Assembly (NCBI GenBank): GCA_011799875.1
Contig: CM022301.1
Location: forward strand, 211,317,888 to 211,381,887
Origin: Thinopyrum elongatum
Lineage: Eukaryota > Streptophyta > Magnoliopsida > Poales > Poaceae
Direction: 5' to 3'
Length of the DNA stretch: 64,000 bases
The notes below the pieces were generated by a model. That model was given only the letters and a program-made list of their open reading frames with translations, did no database searches and was not told the DNA's origin. This document shows positions 33,231 through 44,873 of this stretch, one piece after another. The position numbers were made by a program, and so were the translations under genes. How positions within the stretch are numbered: the first letter of the stretch is position 1; every line of letters begins with the position of its first letter.

Positions 33231-34289
33231 TGGCATCCGAGCCAGGTCTATGAGTAGATGATATGCACGAGTAGAACACAAAGAGTTGTGGGCGGTCATA
33301 GTCATACTACTTACCACCAACATCCTATTTTGATTCGGCAGTGTTGTGGGATGAAGCGGCCCGGACCAACCTTACATGTCCACGCACATGAGACCGGTTC
33401 CACCGACTGACATGCAACTAGTTTTGCATAAACGTGGCTGGCGGGTGTTTGTTTCTCCTACTTTAGTTGAATCGAATTTGACTATGGCCGGTCCTTGAAG
33501 AAGGTTAAAACAGCAAACTTGATGAATCACCATTGTGGTTTTTGCGTAGGTAAGAACGGTGCTTGCTAGAAGCCTGTAGCAGCCACGTAAAACTTGCAAC
33601 AACAAAGTAGAGGATGTCCAACTTGTTTTTGCAGGGCATGTTGTGATGTGATATGGTCAAGATATGATGTGATATATGTTGATGTATGAGATGATCATGT
33701 TTGGTAATATTCACAACCGGCAGGAGTATTAGGGTTGTCTCTTTATTGTATGAATTGCAAGCGCCATGTAATTGCTTTACTTTATCGCTATGCATTAGCA
33801 ATAGTTGTACAAGCAATAGTTGGCGAGACGACCCCGACGCAACGATGGAGATCAAGTTGTCGAGCCTGTGACGATGGAGATCATGATGATGCTTTGGAGA
33901 TGGAGATCAAAAGCACAAGATGATGATGGCCATATCATGTCACATATTTTGATTGCATGTGATGTTTATCTTTTATGCATCTTATTTTGCTTAGAACGGC
34001 GGTAGCATTATAAGATGATCCCTTCACTAAATTTCAAGATAAAATTGTTCTCCCCAAGTATGCACCGTTGCCAAAGTTCGTCGTTTCGAAGCACCACATG
34101 ATGATCGGGTGTGATAGACTCAACGTTCACATACAATGGGTGTAAGACAGTTTTGCACATGCAGAATACTTGGGTTAAACTTGACGAGCCTAGCATGTAC
34201 AGACATGGTCTCGGAATACTGGAGACCGAAAGGTCAAACGTGAGTCATATAGTAGATATGATCAACATAGAGATGTTCACCATTGATGA
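33231..34289 (+). other. Element D: primer site and leader only
   Basis: TGGCATCCGAGCCAGG (one or two changes from the tRNA-Met site) and the full Angela leader up to CACCATTGATGACT, just before where gag would start. At 34290 it is fused to LINE sequence. No gag or pol of this copy remains. Confidence 0.8.
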
Positions 34290-34312
34290 CTTTCCCAATT
34301 CCCAATTCCCAG
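34290..34312. other. Breakpoint with short repeated filler
   Basis: Between the Angela leader and LINE reverse transcriptase lies TTCCCAATTCCCAATTCCC, a short tandem of CCCAATT. Such filler is typical of end-joining repair. It marks a deletion that removed the body of D and the first part of the LINE RT. Confidence 0.6.
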
Positions 34313-35515
34313 TATTCTAGTATGCCGATGATACCATTTTGATACTACCAGCAGACTCGGCTCAGCTCAGACAAGTGAAAATCTCATATTGCATTATGCA
34401 GATTTCACAAGTTTAATAGTCAATTACAACAAGTCCCTTCTAATCCCAATCAATGTGTCAGAGGACCCCCTATCCTCCCTTCTGTCCATTTTGGATTGGA
34501 AAAGAGGGGCCTTCCAATTCACATATCTTGGGCTCCCCATGAACACTGCTAAAACCAAGCTGGAAGACTTCAATCCTATCATGCAAAGAATTGAAAAGAG
34601 GCTATTTGGTGCTCCACAATGAAATCTTATGATGGAAGAATGCTGCCGATCAAATTTTCTTTGCTTCTCTAGCTGTGTCCTTCATGTGCACTTTGGCCCT
34701 CCCACCTGGAGTAATTGCTCAGATCAATAAGTATTTAAGAAATTTTCTTTGGAGAAAGTATGGCATGGAAGATAATGGATCTGCTCTCATAGCCTGGCAT
34801 AAAGTGTGCAAGCCCAAACACCAGGGAGGAATGGGTATTTTGGATATCTCAGTCCACAATAAAGCTCTATTGATGAAAAATCTCTTCAAATTCTTAAACA
34901 GAGAAAATATCCCTTGGGTCAAGCTGATCTGGGAGAAATATTATTCTAACAGCACACTTGATGACAAGTTAGAGGGATCCTTTTGGTGGAAGGCCATTTG
35001 GCATTGGTCCCTGATTTCAAGGAGGCCAGTACTTGCAAGGTTGGCTCAGGAAACACTATTATTTTCTAGAAGGACCTTTGGGGTGGTGATTCAATGCAAC
35101 ATAGGTTCCCTGAGTTGCATTCTTTTGCAAAGGACACCACTCTTACCCAAAGCAAATTTAGCTCCTCTAATGATAAGTTTGATCACTTCCATACGCTTCT
35201 TTCCATACAAGCATACGAACAACTTGGTCAACTGGAAGAAGTATTGCCAGAACTAGAGGAGGAACGAAAAGATAGGTGAATCTGCAATGGTCAGACAGTC
35301 AAATACTCGTCAAGGAAGATGTATAAGCATCTGATATGGGAAGAAGAAGGACACCCAATCTTCATGCTCATCTGGAGCAGTTCTAGCAGGCTGAAGCATA
35401 AAATTTTCTATTGGCTAACTGCATACAACAGAGCTAATACTAGGGCCCTTCTAAAAAGGAAATGTATGCAATTGGATAATCCTTTCTGCCCTAACTGCAA
35501 CCTGGATGCTAAAGA
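34313..35515 (+). pseudogene. LINE reverse transcriptase 3' part and zinc-binding end
   Basis: Starts just before the catalytic YADDTILILPAD motif (near 34321). It continues through the thumb region (FTYLGLPMNTAKTKLEDF), a linker (34675-35090: LRNFLWRKYG, WHKVCKPKHQGGMGILD) and the zf-RVT-type end (35319-35515: IFYWLTAYNRANTRALL, then CPNC). Frames change near 34400, 34630 and 35080, with a stop after EERKDR. The same strand and style as the LINE at 1-2587 suggest one original LINE, now split by 31.7 kb, with the RT N-terminal part deleted. A - strand LTR interrupts it at 35516. Confidence 0.85.
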
Positions 35516-37280
35516 TGTTGGGAATCGTTGCACGGAAAACAAAAAAATTCTACGCACACGCAATGATCTATCCAAGGAGATGCATAGCAACGAGAGGGAA
35601 GAGTGTGTCTACATACCCTCGTAGACCGTAAGCGGAAGCGTTTCACAATGCGGTTGATGTAGTCAAACTTTCTTCGCGCTCCAACCGATCTAGTACCGAA
35701 CGCACGGCACCTCCGCGTTCTGCACACGTTCAGCTCGGTGACGTCCTCGCCTTCTTGATCCAGCAAGACGTGAGATGTAGTAGATGAGTTCCGTCAGCAC
35801 GACAGTTTGGTGACGGTGATGGTGAAGTGATCTCTGCAGGGCTTCGCCTAAGCATCACGAAAATATGACCGAGGGAGTAAACGGTGGACGGGGGCGCCAC
35901 ACACGGCTAAGACAATGTTATGTCTTTCTGTGGCGCCCCCTCCCCACATATATATAGCTGGGAGGGGAGGAGGCAGCCCCTAGGGTGCCCCAAGAGACCT
36001 GGCGGTAGCCCTAGGGCTGCTGCCATGCCCTGCGCCCCCCTTTCCTTATATGAAGAAGGGGGAAGGAAAGAAGGGGGGAGAGGGAAGGAAGGGGGAGTCC
36101 TACTCCACACTTTCCTTTCCCTCCCCTCTTTCCTTCTCCTCCTCATAGGCCGGACTATAGGGGGCGCACCAGCCCCTTGTGGGCTGGTGTGTTCCCTCTC
36201 CTAGCCCATAAGGCCCATATCTTTGCCGGGGGTGCCCGAAACTCCTTTCCGATGACCCGATAAGTACCCGGTACCCTCCGGAACACTTCCGGTGTCTGAA
36301 TACCATCGTCCTATATATCAATCTTTACCTCTCGGCCATTTCTAGACTCCTCGTCATGTCCGTGATCTCATCCGGGACTCTAAAAAACATTCGGTCACCA
36401 AATCATATAACTCATATAATACTATATCATCATCGAACGTTAAGCGTGCGGACCCTACGGGTTTGAGAACTATGTAGACATGACCGAGACACCTCTCTGG
36501 TCAATAACCAATAGCGGAACCTGGATGCTCATATTGGCTCCTACATATTCTACAAAGATCTTTATCGGTCGAACCGTTATGACAACATACGTAATTCCCT
36601 TTGTCAATCGGTATGTTACTTGCCCGAGATTCGATCGTCGGTATCTTCATACCTAGTTCAATCTCGTTACCGGTAAGTCTCTTTACTTGTTCTGTAATAC
36701 ATCATCTCGTGACTAACTCCTTAGTCGTTTGCTTGCAAGCTTATGATGTGTATTACCGAGAGGGCCCAGAGATACCTCTCCGATACTCTGAGTGACAAAT
36801 CCTAATCTCGATCTATGCCAACTCAACAAATACCTTCGGAGATACCTGTAGAGCATCTTTATAATCACCCAATTATGTTGTGACGTTTGATAGCACAAGA
36901 GGCATTCTTCCGGTATCCCTGAGTTGCATAATCTCATAGTCGAAGGAATATGTATTTGACATGAAGAAAGCAGTAGCAATAAAACTAAACGATCATTATG
37001 CTAAGCTAACGGATGGGTATTCTCCATCACATCATTCTCCTAATGATGTGATCCCATTATCAAATGACAACTCATGTCCATGGTTAAGAAACCATAACCA
37101 TCTTTGATCAACGAGCTAGTCAAGTAGAGGCTCACTAGGGACACGGTGTTTGTTTATGTATTCACACATGTATTTAGGTTTCCGATCAATACAATTCTAG
37201 CATGAATAATAAACCTTTATCATGAATAAGGAAATATAAAATAACAACTTTATTATTGCCTCTAGGGCATATTTCCTTCA
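35516..37280 (-). mobile_element. Type I LTR, 3' LTR of element E
   Basis: 1,765 bp, reverse orientation: on the plus strand TGTTGGGAATCG...CATATTTCCTTCA. It has the same length and U3 type as the LTR at 2588-4352. A TATA box reads on the minus strand near 35948-35957. It is inserted in the LINE zinc-binding region. The other end of the element is lost, so the target duplication (AAAGA would be the left one) cannot be checked. Confidence 0.9.
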
Positions 37281-39512
37281 GTCTCCCACTTGCACTAGAG
37301 TCAATAATCTAGTTCACATCAGCATGTGATTAACACCCATAGTTCACATTGCCATGTGAACAACACCCAAAGAGTTTACTAGAGTCAATAATCTAGTTCA
37401 CATCGCCATGTGATTAACACCCTAAGAGTACTAAGGTGTGATCATGTTTTGCTTGTGAGAGAAGTTTAGTCAACGGGTCTGCCACATTCAGATCCGTATG
37501 TATTTTGCAAATTTCTATGTCTACAATGCTCTGCATGGAGCTACTCTAGCTAATTGCTCCCACTTTCAATACGTATCCAGATTGAGACTCAGAGTCATCT
37601 GGATCAGTGTTAAAGCTTGCATCGACATAACCCTTTACGACGAACTCTTTATCACCTCCATAACCGAGAAATATTTCCTTAGTCCTCTTAGGTAACTAAG
37701 GATAATTTTGACCGTTGTTCAGTGATCTACTCCTGGATCACTATTGTACCCCCTTGCCAAACTCATGGCAAGGTACACAATAGGTCTGGTACACAGCATG
37801 GCATATTTTATAGAACCTATGGCTGAGGCATAGGGAATGACTTTCATTCTCCCTCTATCTTCTCCCGTGTTCGGGCTTTGAGTCTTATTCAACTTCACAC
37901 CTTACAATACAAGCTAGAACTCCTTCTTTGACTGATCCATTTTGAACTCCTTCAAAATCTTGTCAAGGTATGTGCTCATTGAAAGTCTTATCAAGCGTCT
38001 CGATCTATCTATATATATCTTGATGCCCTATATGTAAGCAGCTTCACCGAGGTCTTTCATTGAAAAACTCTTATTCAAGTATCCTTTTATGCTATCCAGA
38101 AATTCTATATCATTTCCAATCAATAATATGTCATCCACATATAATATCAGAAATGCTACAGAGCTTCCACTCACTTTCTTGTAAATACAGGCTTCACCGT
38201 AAGTCTGTATAAAACCATATGCTTTGATCACCTCATCAAAGCGCATATTCAAACTCCGAGATGCTTGCACCAGTCCATAGATGGATCGCTGGAGCGTGCA
38301 CACTTTGTTAGCACCTTTAGGATCAACAAAACCTTCTGGTTGCATCATATACAACTCTTCTTTAAGAAATCCATTAAGGAATGTAGTTTTGAAGTTCATT
38401 TGCCAGATTTCATAAAATGTGGCAATTGCTAACATGATTCGGATAGACTTAAGCATCGCTATGGTTGAGAAAGTCTCATCGTAGTCAACCCCTTGAACTT
38501 GTCAAAAACCTTTTGCGACAAGTCGAGCTTTGTAGACAGTAACATTACCATCAGCGTTAGTCTTCTTCTTGAAGATCCATTTATTCTCTATGGCTTGCCG
38601 ATCATCGGGCAAATCCACCAAAGTCCATACTTTGTTCTCATACATGGATCCTATCTCAGATTTCATGGCCTCAAGCCATCTGTCGGAATCTGGGCTCATC
38701 ATAGCTTATTCATAGTCTGTCGGTTCGCCATGGTCTAGTAACATGACTTCCAGGATAGGATTACCGTACCACTCTGGTGCGGATCATGCTCTAGTCGACC
38801 TACGAGGTTCAGTAGCAACTTGATCTGAAGCTTCATGATCGTTATCATTTGCTTCCTCTCTAGTTGCTGTAGGTATCACGGGAATGATTTTCTGTGATGT
38901 ACTACTCTCCAATTCGAGAGAAGATACAATTACATCATCAAGTTCTACTTTCCTCCCACTCACTTCTTTCGAGAGAAACTCCTTCTCTAGAAAGGATCCA
39001 TTCTTAGCAACAAAGATCTTGCCTTCAGATCTGTGGTAGAAGGTGTACCCAATTGTTTCCTTAGGGTATCCTATGAAGACGCACTTCTCCAATTTGGGTT
39101 CGAGCTTATCAGGCTGAAGCCTTTTAACATAAGTGTCGCAACCCCAAACTTTAAGAAATGACAGCTTAGGTTTCTTGCCAAACCATAGTTCATACGTTGT
39201 CGTCTCAACGGATTTAGACGGTGCCCTATTTAACGTGAATGCGGCTGTCTCTAATGCATAACCCCAAAATGATAGTGGTAAATCGGTAAGAGACATCATA
39301 GACCGCACCATATCTAATAAAGTACGGTTACGATGTTCGGACATGCCATTACACTGTGGTGTTCCAGGTGGCATGAGTTGTGAAACTATTCCACATTGAT
39401 TAAATGAAGGCCAAACTCGTAACTCAAATATTCGCCTCCATGATCAAATCGTATAAACTTTATTTTCTTGTTACGATGATTCTCCACTTCACTCTGAAAT
39501 TCTTTGAACTTC
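37281..39512 (-). pseudogene. pol relic of element E (integrase to RNase H)
   Basis: On the minus strand: the integrase core from about 39512 (FKEFQSEVENHRNKKIKF, then TPQCNGMSEHRNRTLLDM, with its Glu), linker 39374-38784, RT start 38702-38502 and RT core 38456-38028 with FLILYVDDILLIG. Stops and frame changes separate the pieces. The RNase H is cut at the same place as in element B (near 37545). The repeat array, PPT (37281-37289) and LTR follow. Upstream of 39512 the Angela sequence stops abruptly and gypsy gag-protease sequence of element F begins on the same strand. Confidence 0.85.
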
Positions 39513-41516
39513 GTGCGGCACCTAGAGCGTCTCGAACGTCTTGACGGAGAGAAGGTTGAGCCCCGCGTCACCATCGATGATTGTCTTGGTGATGAGGACG
39601 TTGCTGATGGTCGGCGAGCAGAGCATTGGGAGTGCGCCAGCAGCAGCTGAGCACTTGAGCTGGTCTGTAGAGTTGAAGGTGACGGCATACTTGGACCATC
39701 TGAGGGGACGTGATGCCTCAAGCTTGGGAAGGGCCGCGTTCACCTCATGAGCGAACTACTTGAAGATGCGATGAGAGGCGTGCGCCTGAGCGCCACCCAG
39801 GATGCAGCCAATGGCACGAGGCTCTTGGAAGCCCCCAGCCCCATCGTCTTGGCGGTGGTCATCGTTCCACCTTGGCGGCGGTGGCAGCGGAGGAAGGCCG
39901 GCATTTCCCTAAGGACGGTCCTCACGAGGCTGGTCACGCTAGCGGCCGTCCCGAGGCTGGCCTTGCCAGCGGTCCTCACGAGGCTGATCATGCCAGTCCT
40001 GGCGGGGGTCACGGTTGTCCCAGCGGCCACCACCGTGGCCTCCTTTGTGGTCGTAGCCACGGTCGTTGCGCTTGGGACGGTGGCCGATGCGCCCGTCGCG
40101 GATTGCCCTGAGCTCCTGGCAGTCATTGGTGTTGTGGCTGTCGATGTTATGGAAGATGCAGAACGAACGGCTGCCCTTGGAGGATTCGGGGTGGTTGCAG
40201 CTGCGCTTCATCTCAGGTTCAGCCGCGAGCACAGCTGGGCCCTTGCATTTCACGTCCTTAGACTTGGCCTTCTTGTCTTCAGGATCGACCTCGGGAAGCT
40301 CCAGGAGGGAGAGGCAACCTTCCTCTACCCTCGCGTACCTGGCGGCCATGTTGAACATTTCCAGAGCCGAGCACAAGTCCTCATGTATGGCGAGCTCTTC
40401 CTTCATCTTGACATCCCGGATGCCCTCGGAGAATGCCGAAATGATGGCCGCGTCCGACACCTTCGGGATCTTGAGGCGGACGTTGGTGAAGCGTTGTATG
40501 TACTTGTGCAAGGTTTCACCTAGCTGCTACTTGATGCGCCGCAGGTCGCCTGCCACAGGAGCGCGGTCACGAGTGCCCTGGAAGTTGGCGATGAAGTGCT
40601 CGCGGAGCTCATCCCAGGAGGAGATCAACCCCACCAGAAGGTTCAGGAGCAAAGAGATCGCGCCGTCCTTGAGGGCCATGGGGAACAAGTTCGCCGTGAC
40701 CTTCTCATTGCCGTTCGTCGCCTTGATGCTCAGCTCGTAGAGCTGGAGGAACTCAGCGGGGTCGGGGCTGCCATTGTAGCGCGAAGGCAGATCCGGCATG
40801 AACTTGCCAGGCCAGACGACGCAGCGCAGCTCCGGGGTGAAAGCACGGCACCCTGCCACACTCACAGGGGCCAGCAGCAGGGGAGGAGCCTGATCTCGAC
40901 GCCCACGTGCCGCCGCCTCTGGCGGTACGCGGTCTTTACGTGGCGGTGCTGGAAGCGCACGCGCTTCTCCTTGGGGCCGCTGCACCACCTGGCAGCATTC
41001 TTCATCGCGCGCCGGCGCTCTGCGCGGCGGGTCGCGCTGGGGAGCTTCACGCCTCTGCTCGGGGCCCACGCCATGCAGAGGAGGGGGAGGAGGCGCGCCG
41101 TGAGCCACGTCGCCTACCAGGGACAGCGGAGTGCGAAGCGAACGAGACGGTGCAGGGGCCTCACCAGCGGTGTTGACGAGTTCGGCGATGCGGGCGAGCC
41201 AGTCGTCGTGGAGGTCGTTGGCCGGACAATAGCACAGAAGCTCGCGCGCCATGAGCAGCGCTGACTACACGTTCGCCGGCCCACGACGGCCATGAGAAGA
41301 CGACGCCGTGGCTGGAGTGGGTGATGGAGTCGCGGTGCGGCTGTCGCGCTGCACGGACGATGGCAGCGACGAGTCCTGTTGCTCGCGGGCAGCAGGGTCG
41401 GTGGCGGCGTTAGCCACTGGGGAGGCAGAGTGGCGAGGGACGTCGTTGCCCACGGGTGCCGTATGGGCGACACGAGCGGCCCGGCACTTGGCACGAACAC
41501 GGCGAGCGTCGGCCAT
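39513..41516 (-). pseudogene. gag-protease of gypsy element F (Tat type)
   Basis: A single minus-strand frame from ATG at 41516 to the breakpoint, with TAG stops near 41265, 40527 and 39939 and further stops after that. Gag core near 40780-40420 (SRYNGSPDPAEFLQLYEL; LHKYIQRFTNVRLKIP), a Cys/His motif near 40160-40100 (FCIFHNIDSHNTNDCQ), an Arg/Gly/Asp-rich stretch, then a protease with IIDGDAGLNLLSVKTF (39590-39540). Compared with element C the order and motifs agree but the sequence differs, so this is another Tat-type family. Reverse transcriptase and everything after it is replaced by copia sequence of element E. Confidence 0.8.
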
Positions 41517-41554
41517 AGGAACGGCGGAGCAAACGGTGGGAGAGAAGCTTCGAC

Positions 41555-41577
41555 ACGCCCCTACCTAGCGCGCCAAA
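41555..41577 (-). promoter_or_regulatory. Primer binding site of element F
   Basis: On the minus strand TTTGGCGCGCTAGGTAGGGG directly follows the LTR. It has the same motif as element C with one change, which supports the assignment of F to the same lineage. Confidence 0.7.
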
Positions 41578-42452
41578 TGTCGGATTCAGGGCTCCACAGA
41601 CCCAAAGAAGGTTCGAACTCTGGGGCGTGTGCAAAGAACTCAACCTATCCAACCAACCAACGCGCCGCCCTATAGCCTAGCTCAGTGAACAAGGAAGAAG
41701 ATGGACATAGCAGTTTACCCAGGTTCGGGCCACCTTGCGGTGTAAGACCCTACTCCTGCTTTGGGGTGGATTAGCCTCACGAGGGGCTGAGGATGAACTA
41801 GTACAAGGGAAAAACAACCTCGCGAGGTCTGCTCTGAGGTGATAGTGAGTCGTCCTTTGGTTTGGTCCCCCTCCACAGTGGTGGCTAACCTATATTTATA
41901 GTGGCCTCGGTCCTCTTCCTCCAAAACGAAGGCGGGAAGAGATCCCACGGTGGCCAATTTGAAAGGGGACAAGTAGTACATCTTATCCTGACGAAAGGTG
42001 GTCTTCGCCTGCAAAGCCTCTGGTCGTGACGGTGCGGTGCGCTCGGCGATGACATCCTTCCTGCTGTCCTGGCGGTCTTGGTCTCGTTGCACGGGAATGG
42101 AAACATTTGGCTGATTCCTTGGGACCCCGTGCCTGCGCTTGCCTCCTTAGCACCAAAGAGGAAACCTGCTCCTCTGCGCCCACTGGCGCCCACCTAGCCT
42201 TGGTTGTCATGGCTTGCGTCACCTCAACCTCATGAGGTGGGCACCTGCATAGGAATCTCCGCTCCATAGGAGCCAGCCTGGGCAGGCCGCTCCCTCCGAA
42301 GGTCTTGATGTCACCCGCCTCGCGAGGCTTGGCCCCTCGCGAGGGTCTTGTCTTGACGGCGTTGTAGACGGGCCAAACCAGGTCATCGATGCAGCCACAC
42401 CAAGGGCCGCAGGCAGGCAAGTCTGGGTACCCTGGTTCCCAGAACACCGACA
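41578..42452 (-). repeat. 5' LTR of element F
   Basis: 875 bp with the ends TGTCGG and CCGACA, reading on the minus strand. A TATA box (CTATAAATA) lies on the minus strand near 41891-41900. It joins the CACTA-type fragment at 42453. The partner LTR is missing because the 3' half of the element was replaced. Confidence 0.85.
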
Positions 42453-44751
42453 CGAACGGGGTTGTTCAAGCCCGAGAGAGAGAATGACGAGCTTACGCGT
42501 GCCCTGAAGAATCCTGAACACCCGGGACGAACACGAGGCAAAGGCGTTGTTTCGTGGTTTGAGGGGTTTGCGAATTGGAACGCCACTTACAGAAGCCGTG
42601 CGAGAAAGAAGAAGCAGGTGGAGCAGAGGAAGCTGGAGGAGGAGCAGAGGAAACAGGAAGCAGACCGCATTCAACAGGTAGAATCAAAGAACGCGGAGTT
42701 GGAATGCGCTTTCATGCGGCAGCAGGAGCAGATCGACTCACTTAGCCAGGAAAGGGCGTCTCAGCGGCAGCAGCAATTAGATCCAGCATTGGATAGCACC
42801 ATCCCATCTATGCCGAAAAGCAGCATGGGTTCCACCCTGGCCGATGATGCACTGCTGGCTAGATACCCCGTGGATGATACTAAAGGTACGACACCTTGTG
42901 AGCTACACATGAAAGTGAAGACATATCCATGAAGGCGGCGGATGGCTATGCTTTAACAAATCCCCCTGAAGCAACCTTCCATGGCAATCCGATTCCAGCT
43001 GGCTATGCTCGTGTCGGGGAGGATGAAGTGATGTCGGGATATGATGAGCTAGAGCTTGACATTCCTGGAGGTGACGAGGAACGCACACTGGGAGTCGCCA
43101 TATGTCGTATCATTCTATGGAGAAAGGATTGCATTGTCTTTGCAAGGCCACCGACTCCTCCTCCAAGTCTGCCGAGTCAGCCGGCTCCTCCTCCGAGTCC
43201 GCCGCCATGTTAGCCGACTCCATCGCCCCACCCTAAGACGGAGCACGGCGCAAGTCCGCCATCGCGTCAGCCGACTCCACCGCCCCACCACGAGACGGAG
43301 CCCATCAGTGCAAGTCCACCATATCAATCTCGAGCGCGTCAGCCTTCTCCAAAGCGAAAAAGAGCACCAAGCAAGAAAGACTCTCCTCCTGCCAAAAATA
43401 AGTTGGCTTACGACAGGAGTGACGAGGAAAACAAGGCCATAGTGGATGCCGAAGTGAAGGCCTTTTTTGCGAAGAAACCGCCCCCGCCGCCAAAGGAGAA
43501 AATACCTGAGGAAGTCCTACAACACTTTGTGGATATGGCTCAACAACCTGTGAAGACAACGGACTCAGACTATGAGCACTCTATTAAGAAGTCATATCAT
43601 GCACAAAAAGATAAGGAGTCGAGCTCGAGCCAAGCAGGTAGTAATAAATGCGGGAAAACTGTTCCCCAGCTGGGAGAACAGGCAGTGCAGTCGATCCCCC
43701 CACTCATTATATAATCACATGTGAGTACCGCCGATCTGCCGGAAATAACCGACGCTCATAGACAGATGGCTAAAGAGGCCGGTGTCACTGTTGAACAACT
43801 CCTAGGCATCGAGGTTATGTCCGGGTTTGAAGAGGAGGAACTAGCATGGAAATATGTCCTTGGCCAACCTCTGTTCAGGCCTGAGGAGGTCCCGCTTCTA
43901 TCAACGAGAATGCGCAGATTGCATGAGTGGTACCTCAGAGAAATAAAGAACGGGCGAGAGGCCCTCATGGTGAAAGTCAAGGCAGATTATTACTTCCATG
44001 CAAAAGATTTTTGGGTTGAGTTTCAAGAAATGTTTCAGTTATTCAATCAAGACGCACTCGACAAATCTCTCGTCAGTTGCTATTGTCTGTAAGTGATTTC
44101 TTTCTATAATTTAAGTCTCTAGCTGTGCTCGTTCATTACCTGTAATTATTCTCACTATATTCTTTTCTGTGGTATTATGCAAAATGAAGATTTATGAAAT
44201 GAAAAGAGAAGGACGCTATGGCATTGGGTTCATTGACCCAAATACCGTTAATGAAGAGGTGTGGTCACGTCACAAAAAAGACATAGAGAGAAGCTTGCTA
44301 GAGTTTTTGAAGCGACTAAATACCCAACCAGAAATACTACTTCCTTACAACTTCGGGTGAGTGTTACTGTCTTGTACTACAAATTCTGTTTTGCTTACTA
44401 GATGTTAATAAGTGTAGTTGATGAGTTATGCACATGCCCGCTTAATTATACAAATGTGTGCGCATGCAGTTTCCACTGGATCCTGCTAATCATTGAAGTT
44501 GACGAGGGAAAACTTCAAGTACTGGACTCACTACTTAAAGAACCTAAAGAATACTCATACGTGAAGGAGATGCTCAACAGGTAATTTCAATCATTATTGC
44601 ACTATGTCGGCCTCTTTAGTTCATTTTCGTGATATACTCTAATTAATAACTCCTTTATTAATTTTCTTTGCCGGCGGGCAGGGTTTGGCAAAAGTTCATC
44701 AAACAGGTTCAAGGCCCATGGAAAGAAGAGCTGAAATGGGTGCGACCCAGG
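42453..44751 (+). pseudogene. CACTA-type transposon gene fragment with Ulp1-like protease
   Basis: An intron-containing plus-strand gene, 5' end missing. Exon 1 (42453-44088) has a charged coiled coil (NPEHPGRTRGKGVVSWFEGF, then KKKQVEQRKLEEEQRKQE), a region with IPAGYARVGEDEV, a long Pro-rich spacer and a segment with YLREIKNGREAL. Exons 2-4 (about 44184-44356, 44470-44580, 44682-44751) carry a C48/Ulp1-like fold with FHWILLIIEV (catalytic His) and LQVLDSLL (Asp). Donors read GTAAGT, GTGAGT, GTAATT and GTATGT. The exon with the catalytic Cys is missing because element G interrupts at 44874. Breaks: a one-base loss near 42922, TAG at 43211, TAA at 43712. Such Ulp1-bearing genes are typical second genes of plant CACTA elements. 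Confidence 0.75.
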
Positions 44752-44873
44752 GTATGTATTAAAGCAGTACTAGCTACGTCCGCACATCTCTTTAATTATA
44801 GTTTCAATACCATTATCATGCTTGATTAATTATTATCTCATTGAATTCTATTTTCGTAAAGTGCATGAGGCAG
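44752..44873 (+). other. Intron remnant of the CACTA-type gene
   Basis: T-rich sequence after the last splice donor (GTATGT at 44752), cut by the LTR of element G. It ends GGCAG, the possible left copy of G's target duplication. No coding content. Confidence 0.55.

Noticed and set aside
39747..41264. Plus-strand ORFs of 222-258 codons opposite gag of element F
   Set aside because: Minus-strand frame has recognisable Gag and protease motifs, so the plus-strand reading is a shadow.
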